Origin: Gordionus sp. m RMFG-2023
Lineage: Eukaryota > Nematomorpha > Gordioida > Chordodea > Parachordodidae
Assembly: GCF_954871325.1 (NCBI RefSeq)
Contig: NC_088776.1
Coordinates: forward strand, 5,401,985 to 5,465,984
DNA length: 64,000 nt
Direction of reading: 5' to 3'
Of this stretch, positions 22,314-35,620 are shown piece by piece. The notes under the pieces are model-generated. The model did no database searches. It saw nothing but the letters and a program-made list of their open reading frames with translations, and was not told where the DNA came from. The position numbers and the translations under genes are program-made. Positions within the stretch are counted from its first letter, which is position 1; each line of letters opens with the position of its first letter.

Positions 22314-24031
22314 CAATGCTGTTATTTAACGCGTCGATGAATAGTAACGTATGTCACGTCGTTACTAAAGGGCTCTTCTACGAGGAAAAGGATCACCATA
22401 TGTTACTTGTTTCAAAAGGTAACGAGTAACGCGTTTCTTTTTTCTTCGAATAACTGTAATGTAACGCAAGTCGTTACTCGTTACTTTAAATTTATATTTT
22501 TTACACAATTTATAAATAATTTAATCTGAGTTTATAATTCAAATCAACTATCAAAGTTCTTCATTTATTTTTAAACGTATTCATCACTTTTTTATAAGAT
22601 TGTTAATATAATTAATATTGAATCAATTTATAATGTATAATTTATTCTATATACATTATTATATCAATAGTGTACTTATTTCTTTAGACAAAGGTAATTT
22701 CACTGTGCAATGACCTCAGAACATGAGATCGGTATTTTGCATTTTTACCATAAAATTTCGAAATTATTGATTTATATGGAGCCAGTATCCCTCAGCTACG
22801 AATTATAAAAAAGTGTAGCTCTCTAGCTATAATACTTAAGAGGCTTTAATTAATTATGCGAAGTATGCCATTTTCGCCCTTTTACCCCATCCCAGGGTAA
22901 ATGGTCTAATCATCAGTGTAAAGTCAAAATAAAATTGAACATAACTTTATTGTATTAAACAAGCAATTGACATCTTGATCACTTTTAAGTAATATAAACG
23001 ATACACTATGGGAATCCAATTTTTTTAAATATCAAAATAGTCATTTTGATTGTGCCCATTAGTCAGATCGTACATTTCAATTATTCTTCCCCTATGCGCC
23101 TATTTTTCAACGAAATATAGGTTCCAAATAACACAAACTATTTATTAATGTTCCCTTTTGCTTCAAAATATATTTTTATATGGTAAAGACGTTAATGCTT
23201 TAATCATATGAAATATTTTAACCGTTTTACCTATAACAACTTTACCCCAAGGTTATATATTATTATTATAAAAATCGTTATTGTGTAACTTCAAGTCAAA
23301 CTATAAACTTCTTTAAGGAATATGTATGTGAACAAAATATATTTTGTATTAAAAGCAAAAAAAAACACAAGAAAGTTATTTTTATAATTTACGGGTAAAA
23401 ACGGTTTTTTGGGGAAAATATGTCAAACCAACAAAGTTTATCATTATGATGAACATAACTAAGAAATTAGATATTAAAAATACATCTTCACACCAAATTT
23501 AAGGTTCTAATGCTCAAGTTTTAAAAAGTTAATCACGTTAACATTGGTACCCAATCAATCGATACCACTAAGGAAGGGCACTCAGTATAAATTTTTCATA
23601 ATAAAATATTTCAACTGCGATGTCTAACAGCTCAAATCTTTAAAAAAAAACATAAGAAGGTAAAAATATTAATTCAGATTAAATTCTAATCAAGATTTTA
23701 AAAAAATTTCCTCTGCGCCAGTTAATGATGTGCCTAGCACATAACACTCGAGTACTAAGCTCTCTTGTTTATTTTAATCAAAATTTTGAGAATTAATTGT
23801 TATTAAAAATTCTCAAAAGATTTTATCTTATAATTATACAATTTTTGTATAATCTAAAGGAAAAAAATAAATAAATAAAAGAGAAAAAAATATATATAAT
23901 ATTTAGTATTTTTATGTGACGAGTAAAGCGTTATTATTCTTTTTTGAATATCGAATAACACTTTCCCTTTTCCACAAGGTAACGAGTAACGAGTTACTTT
24001 TTAGAAGTAAAGTTATTTTGTAACAAGATTG
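22314..24031. repeat. Dispersed repeat with TAACGAGTAACG-rich borders
   Basis: Both borders carry multiple GTAACGAGTAACG/GTTACTCGTTAC motifs (22355-22490 and 23925-24020). The outer ends CAATGCTGTTA and the inverse CAATCTTGTTA are similar, as expected of an inverted-repeat element, but no target duplication is visible. The right part (about 23570-24000) is clearly related to 37940-38320. It is probably a decayed hAT-type non-autonomous element. Confidence 0.4.
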
Positions 24032-26081
24032 GAAATGTTAGCAATGCCATTGTTTTGGGATTTATGTTTGTTTTTAACACTCACAAAAGCCAAAAGTAAA
24101 ATGATAGTTAAATTGGCAATTATCATGCGGATCGCTTATACGGGCATTGTCAAACGGGAAAAAACAAATCATGATTCTAATTCCATCATTATAACGATGT
24201 GCACATCTTTCCCTTTATTTTGAAGGAGGGGGAAGGGCTTAGCAACCTCCCCCTGTCTACGCGCTGCATACGTGACTAGTATAGGAAAAATATATAACTT
24301 TAACTAATTAGATGCAAGTATTTTAAATGTAACTTTTCTAAAATATAACTTGTACCCATAAAATTTTAAGTTACTAAAATTCGCTTATTTTTTTTTTTGA
24401 AAAATTATGATAATGAGAATCCGTTACCTTTTTTTTAACACTTTCTAGAACAAATTTTAGTAATGGACTCGATTCATTGGGGAAAATAAATAAAAATTTT
24501 TCACTACTGGTTTGGACCTAAAAAAATGTCAAACACTGGTCAGGTTTTTTTTTAAATATAATGGAACTATCACCTTAAACCTAAATTAATAAATTTTAAA
24601 TTTCTGCGATAATTTCACATCATCGAGAGAAGTAAAAAAAATATTACTAATCACCTGCTTCCACTAGAGCTTGACCTCTATTAAATTTTTTCCCATCAAA
24701 ATTCAAGCACTTTTTAAAAATATAAAAAAAATTTCTAATAATTTTTTAAATATTCATATTTTTGTAGATATAATATCGGCTACATCTCCCTATAACTTGA
24801 CCAAAAAAAGGATTCAACTTTGAGTGGTCATTTTTATTGAGGTTTTACAATATTTTAGCAACCATTTACAATAAAAAGATGAGAGAGAAAGATAAATAAA
24901 ATAAATAAATAAATAAAATGCTCCTTTTTTTTGAAAAAAAAAAGAAATAATAAAAAATAAATAATAAAAAATAAACAACGGCGGAAATTTAATATTTATT
25001 CTATTTTTTTTTTAAAAAAAATTAATAATTATTTTTATAATTTATCTACCTATATTTTTGGGATTTAGAAAATTCATAAAAAAAATGTTTAAAAAATATT
25101 TATTATTTTAAAAAGATAGAGTTCATAAATAATTTATTTTAAAAGGAAAAAAATATACCGATTTGTCACAGAGGAACGAGTAAAAAAAAAAGGAAAAAAT
25201 TTGATCGTGTAAATTACCGGGAAAATAAAGAAATAAAATTTATTCATCCTTCATTCCATTAATCTTCTCCATAGGAATTCCTCATTTTAGGTAAATACAT
25301 TTTATTCATAAATTTTCACGTTCCTCTTTTTTACGTATTAGAAAATGGAGTGGTACATAAATTATATCTTCTATTTTTATAATCTGATTATATAAACAAA
25401 CACGAAATAAAATTGACACAATTATGATGAGATTTATATTTTATGGCTTTTTTCAATACAAATAAAAAAAAAACATGATGCAATAATCTTTAAACCACTA
25501 TTTATTTAGGGTAACATAAAGAAAACTTTCGCAAAATGGCCGCTTAATTATTTTTTCGAAATCCAAATTCTGAATAAGATAAAAACCAGCTTTGCAAATA
25601 ATAGATTTATTATTATTATATCATGTTATATATTTATGATTCATTTCTTTTTTTAGGGTGTCAAAATTACGTTCCAGTTTTTAGTTTGAAAATTTTTAAA
25701 CGTCTGGTTATTTTCGAATATTGGTTTTATTAAATTGACCCTCTAATAAAGACTGAGATTGAGGCGTTTACGTATTGTAATTTTGAATGATGTGCTCCCA
25801 ATCGCCCCTTCAGCGGGAGACTTCCCGCAATTTGCCAACACGCGCACACATTTACCGCGAATCTCACACGTTTAAAATTTCTCCCACAATATATTTTTTT
25901 AAAATTTTTAGAAACAGTTATTTATTTTATATTTATAAAAATATAATATCGATAAAGCATAACTAGTTTGTTTCGGTTTTTTTTTAAAAAAAAGAAATAA
26001 ATTTGATGTATCCTCAATTGAAGGAATTTCAGAACCCATCCTCTTTTTCTATTGGACGTTGGTTTTTAAAAGAGATAAATT
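24032..26081. other. No supportable gene
   Basis: Low-complexity AT-rich DNA including AAAT repeats (24897-24960). A locally GC-richer segment at 25790-25880 (CGCCCCTTCAGCGGGAGACT, CACGCGCACACATTTACCGCG) has no identifiable origin. Confidence 0.4.
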
Positions 26082-26089
26082 GTTTAACC

Positions 26090-26316
26090 TAGTGTTGTTA
26101 AACGGCTCGTTTTGAGTCGATTTTAAAAAACGGCTGACTCAATATTTCATCTAGAATTATATTTCACAAGCCAAGCCTGAAGATTTTGTTTGTGGAAGGA
26201 ACAAAGGTTTGGACAACTATTAGCGAAAATTCGAGGTTTAGGCAATATTTTTCTAGCTAAAATATTGAGTTAGCCATTTTTAAAAATCGGCTCAAAACAA
26301 CCGTTTAACTACACTA
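26090..26316. mobile_element. Hairpin MITE (hAT-type), copy 4
   Basis: Begins TAGTGTTGTTAAACGGCTCG and ends CCGTTTAACTACACTA. Flanks GTTTAACC (26082-26089) and GTTGAACC (26317-26324) agree at 7 of 8 bases. This 227-bp copy is close to the apparent full length. Its two halves are reverse complements except for a short central loop around AGGTTTGGACAACT. Confidence 0.9.
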
Positions 26317-26642
26317 GTTGAACCAATAAGAGTATAAAAAATTTTCTCTTTATTCTGGCGGTATATTTAAATTCGAATAAAATTCACTATTACTACTAAC
26401 TTTTAAATAGACATCTTAATAGTTTCAATCGCTAAAATTTATGATTTCCAAATTTCTTTAGATGTCGCATCAATACTTTAGCTATCATAAATAACGCAAA
26501 AAATAGAGTTCAGATTGGAATTCTGAGGATTATTCATTATGAAAAATATAATAACTAGTGCTTTCAAAGTAATAAACTATTTTTAGTTTTTTTATATTAA
26601 TATTAATATAAACATTTGAAATACATTAGAAATAAAAATGCA

Positions 26643-26826
26643 TAGTTTTGTTAAACCTTTCGACTTGAGCCGGTTTTTAAAAACGGCTAACTCAATATTT
26701 TTGCTAAAAAAAATTGAAATAGATGGTAACAAAGGTTTGGACATCTATTAGCAAAATTATATCTTTGGGGTAAAATATTAGCCGCTTTTAAATATCGTCT
26801 CAAATCATGCCATTTAACACCACCTA
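26643..26826. mobile_element. Hairpin MITE (hAT-type), copy 5
   Basis: Begins TAGTTTTGTTAAACC and ends CATTTAACACCACCTA. Flanks AAAATGCA and AAAACGCG agree at 6 of 8 bases. The stem is partly deleted, as TTTTTGCTAAAAAAAATTG replaces the longer left arm. Confidence 0.7.
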
Positions 26827-26834
26827 AAAACGCG

Positions 26835-28140
26835 GAAAAACGCCTTATGGAAGCGTACTATATAATAAGGAATAAAATAATGCCGATATAATATTTAAAA
26901 AAAGGTAGTAAAATAAGCCCCATCCTTGAATTCAAATAGTAATCTAAATTTGGTATAATAAGAGCAAATACTTTTGGAAAGCACGACAAGAATTAGGATA
27001 ATAATAAATTTGTAATATTTATTTTTAAAAAATAAATTGAATTAAGAACGAATTAATGAAATAAAATATTATTTTTATCAAAATTAATAACCAAATGAAT
27101 TAGATATTTTATTGTTTCAGTTTGGTCCGTCACCCTGGATCCAACTTTAGAAAGCCAAAATAAATCACTTTTGACTATTTAATATTTCCCCTCGATTTAT
27201 TTTTTACCTTATGCTAAAGTTACTGCTTAAGAGTAAAGTTTTATGCCAAAATATTTATTAGTTTATCCCTTATTATTTTATATGATTTATAAAACTAACG
27301 AAAACGGTCCCCAAACTGGAGGCCCTGAAAATTGAATTTTTTTTTCGCCCGAAAAGGTCCGATCGCGAATTCAGGTCGACCTCGAGGACTTTAACACAAA
27401 TCCTGACAAGGTCTTTTTTTTTAAATATCATTTTTAAATTTTTTTTATATATTACATCATAATGATATATTAAGCGCTGGAAGCACAAAATTTTCCATTT
27501 AAACGAATTTTTTTTAAAAAAAATTAAATTCTTATAAAAAAATCTTTAAAGCAATTCTTAACTAATTTTTCTGGTCAAAATTTTTGACCCGGCCCGTGTT
27601 TTATTTTCGTTTATTTTACGGCTCAGCCCGGATTTTTTTTTAAATTTCGTTATTTTGAATAATCTAGGCCTAAGAATTCGAAAATATGAAAGCAGAAAAT
27701 AAATAATTACTAGAACCGAACCTGCAAGCTTTATGATCATTATGTTCCTAAATTATCATGCATTAAGAAGAAAGTAAGAACGGAAGGCGAAAATATTTGA
27801 GATAACATGGCGCGTCGAACTGATAGGTATAACGCATTAGTGCGAATTCGCAGCCAAGAATACAAAAATACATCGTAATTTTTATAAATCACTGCGATTT
27901 CACGCTAGGAATGGAGGGGTAATCTAATAAAAAATCTATAAACCCATTTCGGTCCGCTAAGAATTTTTGCACAAGTACCTCGTCCAAATTTTTCTCACAA
28001 CCGGCTCGACTAGTTAGAATTTTCGGAAAAGTCCGACTTGGTCCATTATATTTTTTTTGTTCGAATTTTCCGACCATCACACAATAGCGTGTTTTCAAAT
28101 TTTAAAGCCCAGGCTGGCCTATTAAAATTTAACTTGAAAT
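26835..28140. other. No supportable gene
   Basis: Includes GC-richer segments with CGGCCCGTGTTTTATTTTCG (about 27590) and CGGCTCGACTAGTTAG (about 28001), reminiscent of the CCCGGCCCGAA repeats of the 730-1181 MITE. Short frames here show no recognisable domain. Confidence 0.35.
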
Positions 28141-28276
28141 TAGAGATTTTCCTAGGCTATAACTGATATTTTATCAAATAACCTGGCCTGGAAATTTTAT
28201 GTGCAGGCTTGTCGGCCCGTTGTAATTTTTTTTAAAATTAGATTGGTCCTTCCCGCTAGCCGGGCTTTGAAGATCT
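28141..28276. mobile_element. Possible diverged MITE of the TAGNGATNTGC family
   Basis: TAGAGATTTTCCTAGGC at the left pairs loosely with the inverse of the right end, GAGATCTTCAAAGCCCGGC. The interior shows CCTGGCCTGG and CGGCCCGTTG. No target duplication found. Confidence 0.3.
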
Positions 28277-29029
28277 CATCAACATATAAATATTAAGAAA
28301 ATATTTATTATAATTATATTATGCCCACCATCGTCGTTTAGTGGCCCATTTTTTAGGTTTATTTGGGCAGACCAGTTTCCCTTCTAATCCCTATTCTTCA
28401 TCATCCGATGCGATAATAACAGATTGCAGATTATAATTCTATTAGGTTTTCTATACCCAATTATTTAAAAAAAATATATAATACCATTCATTGGAATTTT
28501 ATCAAAGGCATAAGAAAAGATTTATCTTTTTTTTAATGGAATGCAAATGTTATATTTTAAATCTCATAATAAAAATAGGAGTTAAAATGTTTTTTAAATC
28601 TCATAATAAAGGAATTAAAATGTTTTTTAAAATCTTGAAGTGTTCAATTTTTCATAACCTTTAAATTATTTTATGATGCCGAACCTTCAGAATACTTGAG
28701 ACATTACATTAGATCTATTATGCCTTAAAAGTATATCGTGTTTCGACTTAACTATACAGGTCTGCTATTCGACCAAATAGCCTAAAAGGTAAAAGAAAAA
28801 GATACAAAAATTAACCAAACCGCCAAATACTTAAAACAAACCAAGATAGGGTATCCCAGTTCAGCTGTTTAGCCAAGCATAAATAATAAGTCGAACCGGG
28901 CCATAGCCTATTATCCTTACTTCTCAAATTTTCTAAATTAAATAAGTTTCTGAACATTCCAACATGGAAAGAAAGATTTAAGGGAACACAGATATTTACC
29001 TTCTTATAAAATGGTTATATTTTTTACTA
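28277..29029. other. No supportable gene
   Basis: AT-rich. The only structure is a short tandem repeat of TAAATCTCATAATAAA with GGAGTTAAAATGTTTT around 28556-28630. Confidence 0.35.
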
Positions 29030-29480
29030 TTACTTATAAAAATGAAATTTAGTTTATTATAAAATATAAGAAGGATAATTGATACTTTACTTTATACCTT
29101 TTGTCATCCAAATTTGCATAATTTTACATGAAATAAATAAATTAGATTAATAATTAAATAATGATAAATGTTTTTTTCATCAATATTTTTTTTATGCCTA
29201 AATAATTTTTTTTGTAAAATTTTACAATATAAAAAAATTTGGCTGCTAAAAGTATAAGGAGCATGGGGGGGGGGGTGATTAAATATCTCCAAAAACCCTT
29301 TTAGGGCAAGGTACAAATTTCTTGAATTAATTGGGTTTTAATTTTTCAAATGTCAATCAAATTTCTATTTTTATTATTTTTGAAATTTATTTAGTTTTAC
29401 ATAATCTTTTAATATTTGCTCTTAGTATATTTTATTTATAAAAAAATGATTAAATTATTATTTATGCAAATTATTTTGAC
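29030..29480. repeat. Dispersed repeat, copy paired with 32790-33200
   Basis: Shared blocks include TGTCATCCAAATTTGCATAA, a G-rich run followed by GTGATTAAAT, AAGGTA near an AATTTCTTGAATTAATT block, and TTAATTTTTCAAAT. Order and orientation are the same in both copies, and indels are common. Terminal structure is unclear, so the class of element is unknown. Confidence 0.6.
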
Positions 29481-30101
29481 TTATATATTGAAATTTAAAT
29501 TGACACTTTTTTAAAAAATTGACAGATCATATAATCACATAATTTATAAAGATTCAAGCGTTATTTATTAGGTTGCCTATTATTGAAAGGAAAATGATTT
29601 TGTTGCGAAGTTGGCTATGTGATTCATTTATCTGGAGACCTGTTTATAGATTAAATTCGAAAATTCTAGAGATTTCTCTTTTTTTTAAAAAAAATAAATT
29701 AATGCCGATTGATGACCTTTGACCACATTTTAGCATGCTTAAAGAGATTTCGATCCTTGTTTTTACTAATAATTTTCAATAAAATGTTCCTCTCGGAACG
29801 CATTTTTTTTCTAAATAAACTAAGAATCAAGCAGGGCTTAGGACTAGGGTCGTGTTAAAATCTTGTTCTTAAAATAATCCGATAATGTTTTTTGTGTGCG
29901 ACTTATTTCATAAATCAAATTAAATTTTACTTTATTTTATAATATATGCTATGAAGGCAATGAATAATTGAAATATATGATCGTTCATTCTTGTATAATT
30001 GAATATTATTAGAAATACACCAAAAAAAATTTCTTACAATTCTTTAGTATTGCTGTAATAGCTAATTATATTTTTTATGAGAAAAAAAAATATTTGTCAC
30101 T
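29481..30101. other. No supportable gene
   Basis: AT-rich DNA without repeats or frames that can be supported. Confidence 0.4.
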
Positions 30102-30310
30102 TAGTTATGTTAAACGGCTCGATTTGAGTCTATTTTTAAAAACGGCTAACTCAATATTTTACACAGAAAAATATTACGCAGGGCCTAATGATTTTACTTA
30201 TATATGGCAAAAAGATTTGGACATCTATTAGCGAAATGCAATATTTTTCTGGCTAAAATATTGAGTTTGCCGTTTCTAATCGCCTGAAATCGAGCCGTTT
30301 AACAACATTA
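30102..30310. mobile_element. Hairpin MITE (hAT-type), copy 6
   Basis: Begins TAGTTATGTTAAACGGCTCG and ends GAGCCGTTTAACAACATTA. Flanks TTGTCACT (30094-30101) and TTGTCATT (30311-30318) agree at 7 of 8 bases. Confidence 0.88.
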
Positions 30311-30472
30311 TTGTCATTAATTATTTTTGAATTTAAGGATATACAACTTGTAACGAAACTAGTTACTTTAAAAAAACCGAAAGTATATTTTAACAACATC
30401 GCAATCTTGTTTTTTAACAATAAAAGCAACATATAATATAATAATTTGTTTCGCAGCTGTCTCGTTCCGAAC

Positions 30473-30778
30473 TAGGACTGGCAAAAATCATGAATATTTT
30501 TTCCTTTATCAACATAATATAAAAAATGTGAATATTTAATTGCCTATTTAATTACAATTCCTATATTACAATTTAGTATAAACAAAAAAAATAATTTCAG
30601 TTTAACGATGTGCGATTATTTGAATTTTAAAACGAATATAAATGTAGAAACTACATTTAAAATTAATATAAATATAGTGCACCTACGAATAATTTATAAA
30701 ATTGATTTAAATCATGGTTTTTATTTACAGAAATCACTGTAAATCGCGATTTAAATTGATTTAATTATGCCAACCGTA
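30473..30778. mobile_element. hAT-type MITE with TAGGACTGGCA ends
   Basis: The left end TAGGACTGGCAAAAATC pairs with the inverse of the right end, TACGGTTGGCATAATTAAATC. Flanks TTCCGAAC (30465-30472) and TTCTAAAC (30779-30786) agree at 6 of 8 bases. The right subterminal region has palindromic AAATCGCGATTTAAATTGAT. No coding content. Confidence 0.6.
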
Positions 30779-30786
30779 TTCTAAAC

Positions 30787-32154
30787 TCATTGCCCTTGCA
30801 TCTTAGAATGCCGACATCCTAAGGGTAGGAGTACTAATTATTTGAACATTGCAAAAGCAATATTTTGGAAGCCTTCAATCTTCATCTAATTCAGGAGGGA
30901 AGAATTATAGATGATTTTATTATTTTAGCTATATAATTGTAGTCGTCTTTGAATCCGTAATATTGTTAGGGCTGGATTTTATTTAAAAATAATTATCAAA
31001 ATCATTCACTTCTCAACTATCTCTCAATTCCAATAAAAATTTATATGAAGATCACACATGTCTATATATAATTTGAATAGAAACGAAATTTGAAATTGGT
31101 TAGCTAGCTAAGAATACGCAAAAATTAGCAAATTTTTTACCTCTTTGATATTAAATAATTAGTTGTTAATTTTAAAACGAAATCATTGTTGGATAAAAAA
31201 TCAAATGATTAAATCAGATGGAAAAAAAATTCCAAATTTTTGTTAGAGTAGTCTGCCCTACATCCATTAAAGAATTTTAAATAAATATTTAAAAATGATT
31301 ATTATTTTGAAAAGACAAGCACCTCCACAGGGTGTATCAATCTTTGATTTTTTAAAAAAAAAATAAGCCTTATACGTGAAGATTTGTGGATTAAATTTTT
31401 ATACCCTCTTATTTAAGTGATATCTTTATTCATTATAATGAGGAACACCTATATAAATACAATAAAAAAATAATAAAATTTCAAATATTAAATTATAAAA
31501 AGGTTGGTCCTATTAAGAAATACAAAAAATATTATTTTATTTTTAGGTTCTTTTATTATGTGTAAAGTACACATTTCTCATGATCTAGACTCGTTTACTT
31601 TAGAAGAATGATTAATAGCGCTAATTTTTTAAAATTAGCTTTCATTTAATATTGATAACCAATATGCTAGGAGAAAGATATATCGGTAAATAAATAAACA
31701 TTTGAGCTATATTCATTTCGAAAAAGATTTAAAATACCAAAAATTCCTGATGATTTTGTGTTTTTTTCTGAAAATAAAATCGAAAAAATCTCTAATGACA
31801 AATTATGGAAGACATTTAAACACACTCCGATCCAAAACAGACGAAATAAATTACTAGCATATCAGGAATTACGATCATAAGACATTAAAACACTAGGATC
31901 CAAAAGTGGCGAATTAAATTATCAGCTCATATTAGGAATTCCGATCTTAGATCGATCCATCATCCAATAATTTGGCTATATTCTTTTAACGAGAAGACAT
32001 GTAGTAAATACAAGAATGCTTATTTTTTATTAAGTTTTAAATATTAATATATAAAACAATGAACAAAAAATTAATAAAATATGCTAATATAAGATTGAAT
32101 CGGGATATCTTAAAGTATATTCCTATATTATTATTCGAAATTTGTCCATATTAC
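30787..32154. other. No supportable gene; contains a 70-bp tandem duplication
   Basis: AT-rich. At 31811-31880 and 31881-31949 a unit of about 70 bp is tandemly duplicated with moderate divergence (GATCCAAAACAGACGAAATA against GATCCAAAAGTGGCGAATTA). No frames or transposon ends were recognised. Confidence 0.5.
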
Positions 32155-32372
32155 TAGTAAAATTTGTAATGCCTTCAAAAATCGCTCCATATATTAAAAA
32201 CGGCTAACTCGATATTTTAGCCAAAAAAAATATTCCCTAAGCTTCAAGATTTAGCAAATAAATGTCCAAACCTTTTAGCCATCTAGAACAACATCTTTCG
32301 GCTTGCCTATCTGTATAAAATCCTTAGCCCTTTTTATAAAATAGGCTCACATGGAGCGATTTATATCACTAT
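32155..32372. mobile_element. Hairpin MITE (hAT-type), copy 7, ends uncertain
   Basis: The core TTAAAAACGGCTAACTCGAT and TATTTTAGCC is preserved, with loop AAATGTCCAAACC. It is present in the opposite internal order to some other copies. The right end is about ATTTATATCACTA; the left end is degraded and placed by symmetry with ATCGCTCCAT. Confidence 0.6.
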
Positions 32373-32789
32373 ATTCAATCATTTTTTAAAAATTCGAATA
32401 GAGTTCTCAATGAATTTAAATTTAAACTTAACAGTTACTGGAGAGATGTGCTTCTCGTAATAATATACAAATAAATTAATAAATTGTTTTATTACAATTT
32501 TACTCAAAAATTTTGTTCAATTTTTGATGATTTATAAAATTATTTTGTAATGTAGAACATTCAGGAAACTTTAAATGGCCTTAGAACAAAATCTAATAAT
32601 TGTCCCAAACCATTGAATATAACTACTATTTCGGTTCTATTCCTGTTATTTTATGAAATAATTTATATCGGATCATTGTAATTCTCAAAATTGCTAAATC
32701 ATTTAAGTTTCCAGGCACTACACTCGGAAAGTTTTTCAGGGACCTAACATCTGATATTTTATTATATAACTATTTTTTTTTAAAGTTTA

Positions 32790-33200
32790 TTAATTTTTTT
32801 TACATAAAATAGTATATACCTTCTTTTTTTTTTATTAATGTCATCCAAATTTGCATAAATTTTTCTAAAAATAAAATTTATCATCCCCCCTAACTAAACT
32901 CAACTTCCCTTTTTGGCCTAAAGAATTTATTTTTTAACAATTTTACATATAAAACTTTGGCAAAGGTATAATGAAGATTTGAGGATGGGGGTGGGTGGGT
33001 GATTAAATTGACGGTGGAAATTTTTTTTCATTTTTTAAATCTAAGAATAAGAAGACCCCCTTAAAGTAAGGTAAATTACTTGCGAAATTCTTGAATTAAT
33101 TACGTGTCAATTTTTCAAATATAATTCATCAATTTTTTAAAAAAAAATATAATATTTTATTTTTAAGCTTATTCAATTTGATTAATCGAATAATAGTAAG
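32790..33200. repeat. Dispersed repeat, copy paired with 29030-29480
   Basis: Same block order as the copy 3.7 kb to the left: TGTCATCCAAATTTGCATAA, GGGTGGGTGGGTGATTAAAT, an AATTCTTGAATTAATTA block and GTCAATTTTTCAAATATAA. The two copies flank both elements at 30102-30778, but the distance and divergence argue for independent insertions. Confidence 0.6.
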
Positions 33201-33439
33201 GAGTACAAATAATTCTTTTAATTTAAATTATAATCATTTTGTCATTTCCCTATTGATAATCTATCGATCTGACATGTGATGTGATTGACATGATATGCAT
33301 CAACTGCTCGTGAAATGCTTTTCACAGCTAGAACTAATTTGCTGTCAAAAAAATCGAATGTTTTATAAAACAATAAGAAAAACGCTTTGCATTAAAAATT
33401 GGCTTGGCATTAGAAATTAAATGAATATGCCTTTTAACC

Positions 33440-33670
33440 GCGTATCAGGTCAATTCAGCCAAACTTTTATCGCAAAACCAATTCCGCGAAACATTTATAG
33501 CGAAGACAATATCGCCAATTTATTTACGCGAAACATTACCGAGAATAATTTAGAGTGAATACATTTTAGCGTAACTTTTATTGCGAACTTTTTAAAGCGA
33601 ATTTTCAACCGCGAATGTATTTGCGCGAAGTCATTATCACGAAACAAGCATTTATTTAAAGCAAAACAAC
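33440..33670. repeat. Degenerate GCGAA-rich repeat
   Basis: Irregularly spaced units resembling TTTATNGCGAANNATTTACGCGAAAC occur about every 18-22 bases, for example CCGCGAAACATTTATAGCGA and TTACGCGAAACATTACCG. Related but weaker sequence occurs at 37195-37570. It may be a degraded simple repeat inside a transposon. Confidence 0.55.
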
Positions 33671-35620
33671 ATATTCAATATTAATTTACCCCAAAAGTTT
33701 CGTAAATCATAAACGCGTTTCTTAACACCCCCCCCCCTCCTACTTCCATGCTATGATATATTTTTTAAATAATTTATCATTCTCACGATTTGTAGTGATG
33801 GAGATGGTTAACATAACAAATTTTAAAAAATCACCTTATTTCATTTATATGTAATTTATTTTCGTATCGCCATTCAAAATTCGATAAAGACTAATGAGCA
33901 ATGAGCTCATCTGAATATTGGCACATCCCAGATATCAATTTCGCCAGTAAGCATCTAGGTTTAACTAATCAACTCAATATGATTAATATATTACTAAAGC
34001 CTGAATTCCTTGTCGCGCTTCTTCTGATTGAGTAAAATTTATGCCCGGCATTTCTAAATAAACTGAGATTAGGATCGGGAGACGCTATATTTTTAAATCC
34101 CCCACCACCACCCCTCTTCCATTTATGCTCACCAAAATCCTAACCGATTTATTTACCATTGACTTGATTTATCTTATCACATATGGGGAGGGTAAAACTG
34201 GGTATTTTTATATTTATGCTGTATCTATTTTTTAACAAATTGTTCAGATTTTAAAAAAATATATATTTCTTGTCATTAAATAGAAGATCACAATGTTATA
34301 AATGAAGATAAAGGACGGTTCTTAATTATATTTTTTAACATTTTTATTGTGATTATATAAGAATATAGGACTGAAAGATTCATTTATAAAATAAAATGTT
34401 GATATAGAACTCTATAATACTCAGCCGACTTTGAGTAGATTTTTAAATTTCCTTAAAATTTTTTTATTCAAATCTCGATTTTTTTAAAGTAATCTAAAAC
34501 AGCAATGTGAAACGAGTATTATGCATTATTTTGAACCTCGCAATTGTATTCCTTCCATTCCATAAACCTTGCCTTGTTCTCTTTCAAACTCGTCATTGCC
34601 AATATTTGCAAAATAACATTCGAAGACGTTTAAATTTTCGCATGGGTTTCTTGACCATCTTATTTTAAAGGAAAGGGAATATTATTTTAATTCCAAATTG
34701 TTGGCGTATATTATTTTAGAATCGCCTGCTCGAAATTTGATAAATTATCGAGCAGATGTTTTATTTAATCTAGTATTTTTGTTAAACCAAAAAAGTTTGA
34801 ATTATCGGGGAAATTTCATCATTTCTGCCATTATTATAATTTAACCATTAATTTTTATAACAGCTTTCGAATCCATAAATATTTTTGAGCTTTGAATTTT
34901 GTTCAATATGAACTATTATGTGTTAGCAGTGGCGCATGCTTGGCTACGTATAATTTTTTTTCCTATATTGTGCAATTATATTCATTGTCATAAATTTTTC
35001 AGACACCTTTCATTTTCAAAAAAAAACTGGGGGTTGAAAGGACCTCACTTCAATTTCTCGTAATTGTTCTTTGCCTTCACCTCTCTTTTTAATGAATAGA
35101 ATTCAGTCAGCATTATTTCTCACTTGATTTTGTAATCTATAAATTATTAATCCCCATCACCTAACCCTAAAAATATGTCGGTAAATAGCATTTATTAAAA
35201 AAAAATTATTCTTAGCATATATTAGAGATCTATAAAGAACGGGTTTTTAACCCGAACGCTTGCCCGCCCGCCCATTATGTAAATAAATTTTAAGCGCACG
35301 CGCACCCATGATTTGTTTTTTAATTTTAGCGGTTATTCACTTAGTCGAAAAAAAGGAAACATACCAATTAGTGCGTTGCATTTTTATTTTTGACGTTTTG
35401 GTAATGTGAAAAACAAGAACCGCCATTTCCTCCTATAATAAAAATGTTAAAATAATAAAATTCGGGCTATGAGGTAAAGGGTTTCAAGTTACAATATTTT
35501 ATAATATTAATTTTTTTTTGCGTATTATTTTGTTGTAAATATCAATTTTCTATACTACTATTATTTAAAAAAAAATAATATAAAATGTAGATTACTTGAA
35601 AGTGGAACCACTTTGAGAAC
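33671..35620. other. No supportable gene; 5' flank of the SLC7 gene
   Basis: Includes a C-run at 33728-33737 followed by TCC, and a GC-richer patch at 35240-35320 (CGAACGCTTGCCCGCCCGCC, AAGCGCACGCGCACCC). The bases immediately before 35621 should hold the SLC7 5' leader and perhaps a promoter, but no TATA or initiator motif stands out from the AT-rich background. Confidence 0.4.

Noticed and set aside
19851-24263. A 4.4-kb transposon from CAGGGGCGTAGCCAACG to GTCTACGCGCTG.
   Set aside because: The two ends match at only 9 of 13 bases, no target duplication is present, and typical C-rich inner borders are common near unrelated ends here.
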